Origin: Limimaricola soesokkakensis | GTDB lineage: Bacteria > Pseudomonadota > Alphaproteobacteria > Rhodobacterales > Rhodobacteraceae | Direction of reading: 5' to 3' | Length of the DNA: 64,000 nt | NCBI RefSeq assembly: GCF_900172345.1 | Contig: NZ_FWFY01000009.1 | Coordinates: 62,001-126,000 of the forward strand | Shown here: piece by piece, positions 55,381 through 63,366 of the stretch | Position numbering within the stretch: position 1 is the stretch's first letter | Layout: the number at the start of each line of letters is the position of its first letter | Made by a program: the position numbers and the translations under genes | The notes under the pieces: model-generated | What the model was told of the DNA's origin: nothing | The model's database searches: none | The model's input: only the letters and a program-made list of their open reading frames with translations

Positions 55381-55982
55381 CCCGACCGTTGATCGCGATC
55401 CTGCGCGGCATCACCCCTGAGGATGCCGTCTCCGTCGCCGAGGCGCTGATCGCCGAGGGCATCACCGTGATCGAAGTGCCGCTGAACTCGCCGCGCCCCT
55501 TCGATAGCATCCGCGCCATGGCCCGCGCCTGCGCAGGCCGCGCCACGATCGGCGCGGGCACGGTGCTCACCACCGCGCAGGTCGCCGAGTTGAAGGCGGC
55601 AGGCGGCAATCTCGTGGTCTCCCCCAACATGGACCCTGAGGTGATTCATGCCACCGTCGCAGCCGGCATGGAGAGCTGGCCCGGCGTGATGACCCCGACC
55701 GAGGGCTTCGCGGCGCTTTCCGCCGGGGCCACCGGTCTCAAGCTGTTCCCGGCGAGCCTGATCGGCCCCGACGGGCTCAAGGCGATGCGCGCGGTATTTC
55801 CTCCGGAGGCGCCGATCTACGCCGTGGGCGGCGCCGGCGCGTCGAACTTCCGCGACTGGATCGCCGCCGGGGCCGACGGGTTCGGACTGGGCACCGCGCT
55901 CTACACGCCGGGCCTTGCGGCTGAGGAGGTCAGGCGTCGCGCCCGCGAGATCGTTGCGGCCTTCGACGAGGCCGTGGCATGA
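55377..55982 (+). CDS. dgoA: 2-dehydro-3-deoxy-6-phosphogalactonate aldolase
   Basis: This aldolase splits KDPGal to pyruvate and glyceraldehyde 3-phosphate. The 201-residue TIM-barrel enzyme has [13 protein letters not shown], the catalytic glutamate in [17 protein letters not shown], and the Schiff-base lysine near residue 122 in [10 protein letters not shown]. The [10 protein letters not shown] stretch distinguishes the galactonate form from the glucose-type Eda enzyme. It is coupled on both sides (ATGA overlaps). Confidence 0.94.
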   Translation: MTRPLIAILRGITPEDAVSVAEALIAEGITVIEVPLNSPRPFDSIRAMARACAGRATIGAGTVLTTAQVAELKAAGGNLVVSPNMDPEVIHATVAAGMESWPGVMTPTEGFAALSAGATGLKLFPASLIGPDGLKAMRAVFPPEAPIYAVGGAGASNFRDWIAAGADGFGLGTALYTPGLAAEEVRRRAREIVAAFDEAVA

Positions 55983-56842
55983 GCGCGCGCGCCGCCTTCG
56001 AGGTCTTCGACGACACCTCCTGCGTGCTGGGCGAGGGCGCGCTGTGGCATCCGGAGCGCGGACAGCTCTTCTGGTTCGACATTCTCGGCCGCCGCCTGCA
56101 CACGCCGGGCCGACACTGGGCCTTCGAGGACATGCCTTCCTGCGCCGGCTGGATCGATCGCGACACGCTGCTCGTCGCCACCAACAAGGCGCTGCTGACA
56201 TTCGACATCGAGACCGGCCGGAGCGAGCGGGTCTGCGATTTCGACAGTGACAACCCTGTCACCCGCTCCAATGACGGGCGCGCCGATCCGCATGGCGGCT
56301 TCTACGTCTCGACCATGGGCATCGACGCCGAGACCAATGCTGGCGCGCTCTATCGCTACTATCGCGGCGAGCTGCGGCAGGTCCGTTCCGGCATGACCAT
56401 CCCCAACGCGATCTGCTTTCCGCCCGAGGGCGGGTATCTCTACTATTCGGACACGCCGACCGGGATGATCATGCGCCAGCGTACCGATGGGGATGGCTGG
56501 CCCGTGGGCGAAGCGGAGGTCTTCGTCGATTGCAAGCGCGCGGGCCACAACCCCGACGGCGCGGTGGTCGATGCCGAAGGCACGCTGTGGAACGCGCAAT
56601 GGGGATCCGCCCGGGTCGCGGGCTACGACCGCGACGGGCGCGAGGTGGCGGTCCATCCCTGCCCCACCGCGCCGCAGGTCACCTGTCCCGCCTTCGGCGG
56701 CGACGACATGCGGACGATGTACCTCACCTCGGCCACGGCGGGGCTGTCCGAAGCCGAGATCGCCGACGGCCCGGATTCGGGCCGTACCTTCCAGGTCCGG
56801 GCCGAGGCGCCGGGGCAGCAAGAGCACCGGGTGATCCTGTGA
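55979..56842 (+). CDS. SMP-30/gluconolaconase-type sugar lactonase
   Basis: A 287-residue six-bladed propeller lactonase of the SMP-30 family. The metal ligands are in [11 protein letters not shown] (Glu), TIPNAICF (Asn) and [12 protein letters not shown] (Asp), and [18 protein letters not shown] is the family block. In this operon it would open galactono-1,4-lactone (or arabinonolactone) formed by the upstream dehydrogenase. It overlaps dgoA and galM by four bases. Confidence 0.9.
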   Translation: MSARAAFEVFDDTSCVLGEGALWHPERGQLFWFDILGRRLHTPGRHWAFEDMPSCAGWIDRDTLLVATNKALLTFDIETGRSERVCDFDSDNPVTRSNDGRADPHGGFYVSTMGIDAETNAGALYRYYRGELRQVRSGMTIPNAICFPPEGGYLYYSDTPTGMIMRQRTDGDGWPVGEAEVFVDCKRAGHNPDGAVVDAEGTLWNAQWGSARVAGYDRDGREVAVHPCPTAPQVTCPAFGGDDMRTMYLTSATAGLSEAEIADGPDSGRTFQVRAEAPGQQEHRVIL

Positions 56843-57801
56843 CCCCCTTCGCCACCGACGCGCAGGGCCGCGCGGTGCATCGCCTGTCGCTCTCGGGGGC
56901 CGGGCTCTCGGTCGATCTGCTGACGCGTGGCTCGATCCTGCACGCGGTGCGGATCGACGGGCTCGAGCGCAACCTGACGATCGGCTCGGACGATCTGGCG
57001 GCCTATGACGGGGCGATGAAATACTTCGGGGCCATCATCGGTCCCGTCGCCAACCGCATCGCCGGTGCCCGCGCCACGATCGACGGGGCGGAATACCGCT
57101 TCACCGCCAATCACCACCGCGCCTTGCTGCATTCGGGACGCCATGGCACGCAGTTCAAGATCTGGGAGGTGATCGAGGAAACCGCCGACACCGCAACGCT
57201 GGCGGTCGATCTGCCCGACGGCGCGGACGGCTTTCCCGGCAACCGCCGGATCACCGCCCGCTGGTCGCTGCGCGCCCCCGCGACCCTGCGGCTCGAGCTC
57301 GAGGCCACGACCGACGAGCCGACGCTGATGAACCTGGTCAATCACAGCTACTGGAACCTTGCCGGCACGCCGACGATCGAGGGGCAGTTGCTGCGAGTCG
57401 CGGCCGGGCACTGGCTTCCCACTGACGCGGAATCGCTGCCCACAGGCGAAATCGCCCCCACCCCCGGAAGCAGCCATGATTTTCGGGCGCCGCGCGCGAT
57501 CACGCCCGGCGCGCCACCACTCGACCACAATTTCTGCCTTTCGCACGAGGATGCCGAGTTGCGGGAGGTCATGGAGATGATCGGTGGTGGCGTCACGATG
57601 CGCGTCGCCACCACGGCGCCGGGGCTTCAGGTCTATGACGGGCGCGACGCCGACCGGGCCGGGCTCGCGCCTTATGCGGGGCTTGCCATCGAGGCACAGC
57701 GCTGGCCCGACGCACCGCATCACCCGGCCTTTCCAAGCTTCCGGATCACGCCCGGGGCCGGATTCCGGCAAATCACGGAGTGGCGTTTCTCGGCCGATTG
57801 A
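56839..57801 (+). CDS. galM: Aldose 1-epimerase
   Basis: GalM interconverts alpha and beta galactose, giving the dehydrogenase its preferred anomer. The 320-residue protein shows GPVANRIAGARATIDG, LLHSGRHG, and MNLVNHSYWNLAGT with the catalytic histidine, then LDHNFCL and the terminal glutamate region LAIEAQRWPDAPHHPAFPS. The start is GTG in a GTGA overlap with the lactonase stop. It is the last gene of the galactose operon. Confidence 0.93.
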   Translation: MTPFATDAQGRAVHRLSLSGAGLSVDLLTRGSILHAVRIDGLERNLTIGSDDLAAYDGAMKYFGAIIGPVANRIAGARATIDGAEYRFTANHHRALLHSGRHGTQFKIWEVIEETADTATLAVDLPDGADGFPGNRRITARWSLRAPATLRLELEATTDEPTLMNLVNHSYWNLAGTPTIEGQLLRVAAGHWLPTDAESLPTGEIAPTPGSSHDFRAPRAITPGAPPLDHNFCLSHEDAELREVMEMIGGGVTMRVATTAPGLQVYDGRDADRAGLAPYAGLAIEAQRWPDAPHHPAFPSFRITPGAGFRQITEWRFSAD

Positions 57802-57854
57802 GACCGGCCGGGAATGGAAAAGCCGGCGACCTGCCGGCGGATACACGCGTGCGA

Positions 57855-57883
57855 TTGACAAACCCGATTCTTTTAATCAACTT
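57855..57883 (+). promoter_or_regulatory. Candidate promoter of hemP
   Basis: A perfect TTGACA lies at 57855-57860 with a weak -10 about 17 bases on. GATT-N5-AATC (57866-57878) forms a small inverted repeat between them, possibly an iron-responsive operator, in a markedly AT-rich patch 72 bases upstream of hemP. Confidence 0.45.
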
Positions 57884-57954
57884 AACGGCAACCGCATGCC
57901 AGCCCCTCGGGCAAGCCGCGTCCCTGTGCTCGACCTGTGCTCGAGGAGTTCGAC

Positions 57955-58125
57955 ATGACGCCGATGACTACCCTTCCCTACCCGGTGCGCGCCGAAGACG
58001 CCGACCTGCCCGTTCACGACGCGCGCGCCCTGACCGGCGACGGCATCCGCGCCCGCATCCTGCTGGATGGCCAGAGCTACACGCTGCGTATCACCCGCGC
58101 GGGCAAGCTGATCCTGACCAAGTGA
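57955..58125 (+). CDS. hemP: Hemin uptake protein HemP
   Basis: A 56-residue HemP-family protein. The N-terminal half is variable; the C-terminal half matches the family closely (HDARALTG..., then ARILLDGQSYTLRITRAGKLILTK across residues 33-56). HemP is a small iron-regulated factor needed for haem-uptake gene expression in several proteobacteria. The ATG at 57955 follows GAGGAG. No haem receptor or transporter gene is next to it, so it stands alone here. Confidence 0.88.
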   Translation: MTPMTTLPYPVRAEDADLPVHDARALTGDGIRARILLDGQSYTLRITRAGKLILTK

Positions 58126-58261
58126 TACGGCTGTCGCGCTTCATCAGGCTTTCTGTTCGAGCCGCATATAGTGACAGGAGGCCCGGAACATCTGGCATTC
58201 GCGCCGGAAGGCCAGCATACTTGGCTGGACCGGAGTGCCCGCGCGGCGCTGAGCGTAAGGT

Positions 58262-58284
58262 CGCGGGCCGGGCAAATGCCCGCG
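58262..58284 (+). terminator. Hairpin in the hemP-deoC gap
   Basis: CGCGGGC and GCCCGCG form a perfect seven-base stem with a nine-base loop, 136 bases after hemP. A small CCAGC/GCTGG hairpin lies upstream of it. There is no T-run. The 258-base gap holds no convincing gene on either strand. Confidence 0.35.
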
Positions 58285-58383
58285 CCGGGCTGACCTTTCG
58301 ACAGGTGCCGTCGCGACGCCCTAGGCAGATCACCGTTATCTGTTAGACATTCCGGGTCCACCTTCATGGCCGGAGCCCGACCG

Positions 58384-59376
58384 ATGACTACAGCCGCGCT
58401 GCCAGACCAGCCCGAGAGCCTCACGAACCAAGCCCGCAACCTCGGAACAAAGCTCGACCCGGCGATGTTCGAAGGCCGCGCCCTCAACCGCTCGGCGGCG
58501 GAACGGCGCGCCGCGACCCTGACCACCCGCCGCTCGGTCAAGAAGACCCATCAGGCCGCTTGGCTGGTCAACGCGATCCGTTGCATCGACCTGACGACGC
58601 TGGCGGGCGACGACACCGAGGGCCGTGTGCAGCGGCTTTGCGCCAAGGCGCGACAGCCGCTCGCGCCGCGCATCATGGAGGGGCTCGGCATCGCCGATAT
58701 GGGCCTAACCACCGGCGCGGTCTGCGTCTATCCGACCATGGTGCCGCATGCCGTGAAGGCGCTGCGCGGCACCGGCATCCCCGTGGCTTCGGTCGCCACA
58801 GGCTTTCCCGCCGGTCTGATGCCGCTGCATCTGCGCCTCGAGGAAATCCGCTGGACCGTCGATCAGGGTGCACACGAGATCGACATCGTCATCACCCGCG
58901 AGCACGTGCTCAAACGCGACTGGGCCGCGCTCTATGACGAGGTAGCGGCGATGCGCGAAGCCTGCGGCGATGCACATCTCAAGGCGATCCTCGCCACCGG
59001 AGACATCGCGACGCTGCGCAACGTCTACGCGGCCTCTATGGTGGCGATGCAGGCGGGGGCCGACTTCATCAAGACCTCGACCGGCAAGGAAGGCGTCAAC
59101 GCCACCCTGCCCGTGTCGCTGACCATGGTGCGGGCGCTGCGGGATTACGGCGACGCCACCGGCCACCGGGTCGGCTTCAAGCCCGCGGGCGGCATGAAAT
59201 CCGCGAAGGACGCGCTCGCCTGGCAGTACCTGATGAAGGAAGAGCTCGGGAACGACTGGCTCCAGCCCGACCTGTTCCGGCTCGGCGCCTCGTCGATGCT
59301 GGGCGACATCGAGCGCCAGTTGGAGCACCACGTCACCGGGCGCTACGCCGCCGCCCACCGTCATTCGCTGGCCTGA
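58384..59376 (+). CDS. deoC: Deoxyribose-phosphate aldolase
   Basis: DeoC cleaves 2-deoxyribose 5-phosphate to acetaldehyde and glyceraldehyde 3-phosphate. The 330-residue protein is a long-form DeoC: VCVYPTMVPHAVKAL, VASVATGFPAG, HEIDIVI, KAILATGDI, the Schiff-base lysine near residue 230 in DFIKTSTGKEG and VGFKPAGGMKS. An N-terminal extension of about 60 residues precedes the barrel. The start at 58384 follows GGAG; an in-frame ATG at 58366 is possible. It is followed by an aldehyde dehydrogenase that could oxidise the acetaldehyde. Confidence 0.94.
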   Translation: MTTAALPDQPESLTNQARNLGTKLDPAMFEGRALNRSAAERRAATLTTRRSVKKTHQAAWLVNAIRCIDLTTLAGDDTEGRVQRLCAKARQPLAPRIMEGLGIADMGLTTGAVCVYPTMVPHAVKALRGTGIPVASVATGFPAGLMPLHLRLEEIRWTVDQGAHEIDIVITREHVLKRDWAALYDEVAAMREACGDAHLKAILATGDIATLRNVYAASMVAMQAGADFIKTSTGKEGVNATLPVSLTMVRALRDYGDATGHRVGFKPAGGMKSAKDALAWQYLMKEELGNDWLQPDLFRLGASSMLGDIERQLEHHVTGRYAAAHRHSLA

Positions 59377-59389
59377 GGGAGAGCGCGTC

Positions 59390-61756
59390 ATGAACACGAT
59401 CACGGACATTCTCGCGACCATGGATTACGGCAAGGCCCCCGAGGACAGCGCCATCGTGCGCGATTGGCTCAAGAAGCACGAGGCCGGTTTCGGCCATTTC
59501 ATCGACGGCGCCTTCACCGCGCCTGGCGAGACCTTCGACGTCCTGTCCCCCGCCTCGAACGAGCTTCTGGGCCGGGTCACGCAGGGCACCGAGGATGATG
59601 TCGACACCGCCGTGAAGGCCGCCCGCGCGGCCCAGCCCGGCTGGGCGGCGCTGCCGGGCCATGAGCGGGCCAAGTATCTCTACGCCATCGCCCGCCACGT
59701 GCAGCAGCACGCGCGCTTCCTCGCGGTTCTGGAAAGCCTCGACAACGGCAAGCCGATCCGCGAGAGCCGCGACGCCGACGTGCCGCTGGTGGCGCGCCAC
59801 TTCTACCACCATGCCGGCTGGGCCGAGATCATGGAGGACGAGCTTCCGGGCACCGCGCCGCATGGCGTCTGCGGCCAGATCATCCCGTGGAACTTCCCAC
59901 TGCTGATGCTGGCGTGGAAGGTCGCGCCCGCGCTCGCCGCCGGCAACACCGTGGTGCTGAAGCCGGCCGAATACACGCCCCTGACCGCGCTGGCCTTCGC
60001 CGAGATCGCGGCCGAGGTCGGCCTGCCTAAGGGCGTTTTGAACATCGTCACCGGCGATGGCCGGACGGGCGCCGCCATCGTCGCGCATGAGGGCCTCGAC
60101 AAGATCGCCTTCACCGGATCGACCGAAGTTGGTCGCCGCATCCGTCGCGAAACCGCCGGTTCGGCCAAGTCGCTGACGCTGGAACTAGGCGGCAAGTCGC
60201 CCTTCGTGGTCTTCGCCGATGCCGATCTGGATGCGGCGGTCGAGGGCGTGGTCGACGCGATCTGGTTCAACGCGGGCCAAGTCTGCTGCGCCGGCGCGCG
60301 CGTGTTGGTGGCCGAGAGCGTGGCCAAGCGTTTCGAGGAACTGCTTGAGAAGCGGATGCGCCAGCTGCGCGTCGGCGACCCGCTCGACAAGAACACCGAC
60401 ATGGGCGCGATCGTGCACCCGGTGCAGCTCGAGCGGATTCGCGGCCTCGTCGCACAGGGTGTGGCCGAGGGCGCGGAGCTGGTGCAGGGCAGCGCCCCCG
60501 AGGGCTGCTTCTTCCCGCCGACCATCGCGATGAAGGTCGAGCCCGCCTCGACGCTGGCCACCGAGGAGATCTTCGGCCCGGTCGCGACCGTGACTACATT
60601 CCGCACGCCCGAAGATGCGGTGGCCCTGGCCAACAATACCCGCTACGGCCTCGCCGCCTCGATCTGGTCCGAGAACGTGAACCTCTGCCTCGACATCGCC
60701 GCGCAGGTGAAGGCGGGCGTAGTCTGGATCAACTGCACCAACGTTTTCGACGCGGGGGCGGGCTTTGGCGGCTACCGCGAGAGCGGCTTTGGCCGCGAGG
60801 GCGGGCGCGAGGGCATGATGGCCTATCTCACCCATCCCAAGCCGAAGGCACGCAAGCCCGAGGCGGTCCCGACCGCCCCGGTGGGCCAGCCCGGCGAGGC
60901 GCTGCCAGGCGCGGGCGCGCGGATCGACCGTACCGCAAAGTTCTATATCGGCGGCAAGCAGGCGCGGCCCGACTCGGGCTACTCCTACCCTGTGCAGGGC
61001 GCGGGCGGCCCCGTGGGCCTCGCGGGTCTCGGCAATCGCAAGGACATCCGCAACGCGGTCGAGGCGGCGCACAAGGCCAAGGGCTGGGGCAAGGCGACGG
61101 GCCACAACCGCGCGCAGGTGCTCTACTACGTGGCCGAGAACCTCTCGGCGCGGGCGGGTGAGTTCGCCGAGCGTCTGACCTCGTTTGGCGCCTCGAAGTC
61201 GGCCGCGCAAGCCGAGGTCGAGACCGCGATCCGCCGCACCTTCTGGTACGCGGCGCAGGCCGACAAGTTCGACGGCGCGGTGCACCAGACCAAGAGCGCG
61301 CATGTCACGCTGGCCATGCACGAGCCGCTTGGCGTGATGGGCATCGCCTGCCCGACCGCGCAGCCGCTCTTGGGCTTCGTCAGCCTCGTGCTGCCCGCAA
61401 TCGCCATGGGCAACGCGGTGGTCGCGATCCCGTCGCAGACCCACCCGCTGGCCGCGACCGACCTGTACCAAGTGTTCGACACCTCGGACCTGCCGGGCGG
61501 CGTGGTCAACATCGTCGCGGGCGAGCGCGATGCGCTGGCCAAGACTTTGGCGGAACACGACGATGTGGCGGGCATCTGGTATTTCGGCACCGAAGCCGGT
61601 GGCCGGATGATCGAGGAAGCCTCGGCAGGTAACCTCAAGCAGTCCTGGGTCGAGGACGGGGCGGCGCGCGACTGGCTGTCCAGGGACGGCCAGGGCCGCG
61701 GCTTCCTGCACCGCGCCACGCAGATCAAGAACATCTGGGTGCCCTACGGGGAGTGA
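59390..61756 (+). CDS. ALDH16-type aldehyde dehydrogenase with extra C-terminal domain
   Basis: A 788-residue protein made of a full aldehyde dehydrogenase followed by a second, shorter ALDH-like domain (from about residue 500), the ALDH16 arrangement known from Loktanella and from animals. The first domain is complete: GQIIPWNFPLLMLAWKVAPAL, ITFTGSTEVGRR-type loop, catalytic Glu near 265 (LELGGKSPFV) and Cys near 300 (AGQVCCAGARV). The second domain lacks a catalytic Cys/Glu pair and is probably structural. It starts 13 bases after deoC and likely oxidises the acetaldehyde released by DeoC. A strong terminator follows. Confidence 0.9.
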   Translation: MNTITDILATMDYGKAPEDSAIVRDWLKKHEAGFGHFIDGAFTAPGETFDVLSPASNELLGRVTQGTEDDVDTAVKAARAAQPGWAALPGHERAKYLYAIARHVQQHARFLAVLESLDNGKPIRESRDADVPLVARHFYHHAGWAEIMEDELPGTAPHGVCGQIIPWNFPLLMLAWKVAPALAAGNTVVLKPAEYTPLTALAFAEIAAEVGLPKGVLNIVTGDGRTGAAIVAHEGLDKIAFTGSTEVGRRIRRETAGSAKSLTLELGGKSPFVVFADADLDAAVEGVVDAIWFNAGQVCCAGARVLVAESVAKRFEELLEKRMRQLRVGDPLDKNTDMGAIVHPVQLERIRGLVAQGVAEGAELVQGSAPEGCFFPPTIAMKVEPASTLATEEIFGPVATVTTFRTPEDAVALANNTRYGLAASIWSENVNLCLDIAAQVKAGVVWINCTNVFDAGAGFGGYRESGFGREGGREGMMAYLTHPKPKARKPEAVPTAPVGQPGEALPGAGARIDRTAKFYIGGKQARPDSGYSYPVQGAGGPVGLAGLGNRKDIRNAVEAAHKAKGWGKATGHNRAQVLYYVAENLSARAGEFAERLTSFGASKSAAQAEVETAIRRTFWYAAQADKFDGAVHQTKSAHVTLAMHEPLGVMGIACPTAQPLLGFVSLVLPAIAMGNAVVAIPSQTHPLAATDLYQVFDTSDLPGGVVNIVAGERDALAKTLAEHDDVAGIWYFGTEAGGRMIEEASAGNLKQSWVEDGAARDWLSRDGQGRGFLHRATQIKNIWVPYGE

Positions 61757-63366
61757 TCCTCCGGAGGCTGCGCCTTCCTGTCTCCACGCCCGGCCTCAGG
61801 CCGGGCGTTTTCGTTTCCGCCCAAGCGGCCCAGCAGCTTGCCGCCGATCAGCTTCGCCCCCTGCCACAACCCCCGGCCCGACCGCACGATCTGGGTGTCG
61901 CCGGAACGCGCATGACGGGCCGCCGCCAGCCGCAGGCGGTTGCGCTGCACCAAGAGCCCCTCGCTCACCGCGCCTGACAGGGCGCTGCGCACCGCATCGA
62001 GATTCCAGTCGGGCTCCACCGCGCTGACCGCCCGTGGCCGTAGGCCGCCCAGATCTTCGGCGATGGCATCCATCGCCGCGCCGATGCGCTCGCGGACCTC
62101 GCCGGGCATCTGATGCTCGGGATAGGGCCAGCCGGGTGCCAGCCGATCCACCGCCGTCGCTACCGGCAGGAGCGGCGGCCGACGCCGGTCGGGGTGCTCC
62201 TCGAACCAGTTCTCGAAGGCTTCGAGCAGCGCCTTGTCCGCGGCACGGCCGGGCCGGTTGGCGCGCAGCACCCACAGCACGATGTCGCTTTGCGTCATCT
62301 CGTCGAGCAGCTGCCGCTGCCGGGCCGCGCCACCATCGATCCCCTGGGTGTCGAGCAGCAGGCAGTCGGTGCCGTCGATGGCCGCCTCGTAGGCGACCAC
62401 CCCGTCGGTCGTCGCCGCCATGTCGGTCTCGGTCCGGTCCTCCCCCAGAAGCGCGTTGATCAAAGTCGACTTGCCGGCACTGACCTGTCCAAGCACCAAC
62501 ACCCGCAGCGGGGCGTCGGGCTGTGCAAGCCGCGCCCGGTCGGCGCGAGTCTCGTCGAGCTGGAACTGCAACAGTTCGGCATCCGAGAAACGCAGCCGGC
62601 CGGAATAAAGCTCGACCGCGGCGTGCGCCACTTCTTCCAGCAGCACCGCCTGCAGCACGCCCATCATCTGCGTGCCCAGATAGGTGGTGTTGCCCCCCGC
62701 CATCAGCCATTCCACCTCGCGCATCACGCCTTTCGCGGGATTGAGCGCGAAGCGCAGCACCCGGTGACCGGCGAAGGCCGCTTCCATGGCAAGTTGCGCC
62801 CGGCCGCGATGTTTCCAGATCCAGTGGATCGTGTGCAGCGAGATCCGGTCCGAGAAGGGCACGTGGCGGCGCAGGTGGTCGCGGTAGCGCGACGCGGCCC
62901 GCTCGGTCAGCAAAAGCGCCTCGGGCAGAGTGAAATCGAGCGCCTTGCGATCCTCCTGCCCCATGCCCTTGGCGATGTCGTCGATCACCGACAGCGCCAG
63001 ATCGGGAAGCTCGGTCCAGGCCACCGGTTCCGCCGTCTCGCGCTCGATGCGCCGGCGCGCGGCACGAAAGGTTTCGCGCTCGGTCTCGGTCCAGACCGGG
63101 TCGGATTCGACCTTCATCTCATCCATCAGCACCGATGGCGCCCGGCCGCCGCCGGGACGGTGCCGGGCGAACCAGCGCATCGCGAAGGCCAGCGCCGCGA
63201 CGCCGATGGACACGCCCAGATAGGGCAGCAGCCAGTCGTGCTCGGTCAGCCACAGGAAGCCCAGCAGGAACGGCACCATGAAGGGCAGCGCCAGCGACAC
63301 CGCGATCAGCAGCCGGTCCCAGCGCAGCAGCGCGCCGCGCAGCCGGGCCAAGGGGCGCGGCTTCAC
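61744..63366 (-). CDS. Membrane-anchored dynamin-like/YcjX-type GTPase
   Basis: A 540-residue protein with two N-terminal membrane helices (about residues 18-37 and 46-63), a helical middle region and a GTPase domain from about residue 285. The P-loop is LGQVSAGKSTLINALLG, G3 is LLDTQGID and G4 the unusual TAVDRL instead of NKxD. The C terminus is basic with a long disordered tail whose last residues are encoded opposite the ALDH terminator. Start is GTG at 63366, in a GTGA overlap with the upstream DUF697 gene. The pair resembles YcjX/YcjF-type stress GTPase units; the function is not known. Confidence 0.8.
   Translation of the reverse strand: MKPRPLARLRGALLRWDRLLIAVSLALPFMVPFLLGFLWLTEHDWLLPYLGVSIGVAALAFAMRWFARHRPGGGRAPSVLMDEMKVESDPVWTETERETFRAARRRIERETAEPVAWTELPDLALSVIDDIAKGMGQEDRKALDFTLPEALLLTERAASRYRDHLRRHVPFSDRISLHTIHWIWKHRGRAQLAMEAAFAGHRVLRFALNPAKGVMREVEWLMAGGNTTYLGTQMMGVLQAVLLEEVAHAAVELYSGRLRFSDAELLQFQLDETRADRARLAQPDAPLRVLVLGQVSAGKSTLINALLGEDRTETDMAATTDGVVAYEAAIDGTDCLLLDTQGIDGGAARQRQLLDEMTQSDIVLWVLRANRPGRAADKALLEAFENWFEEHPDRRRPPLLPVATAVDRLAPGWPYPEHQMPGEVRERIGAAMDAIAEDLGGLRPRAVSAVEPDWNLDAVRSALSGAVSEGLLVQRNRLRLAAARHARSGDTQIVRSGRGLWQGAKLIGGKLLGRLGGNENARPEAGRGDRKAQPPEDHSP
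61787..61816 (+). terminator. Rho-independent terminator after the ALDH16 gene
   Basis: CGCCCGGCC and GGCCGGGCG form a perfect nine-base stem with a TCA loop, followed by TTTTCGTTT. It lies 30 bases after the ALDH stop and, on the other strand, inside the 3' end of the convergent GTPase gene. Confidence 0.9.

Noticed and set aside
58077-58541. A 154-codon minus-strand frame in the hemP-deoC gap
   Set aside because: It runs into both neighbouring genes, lacks a ribosome-binding site and matches no family.
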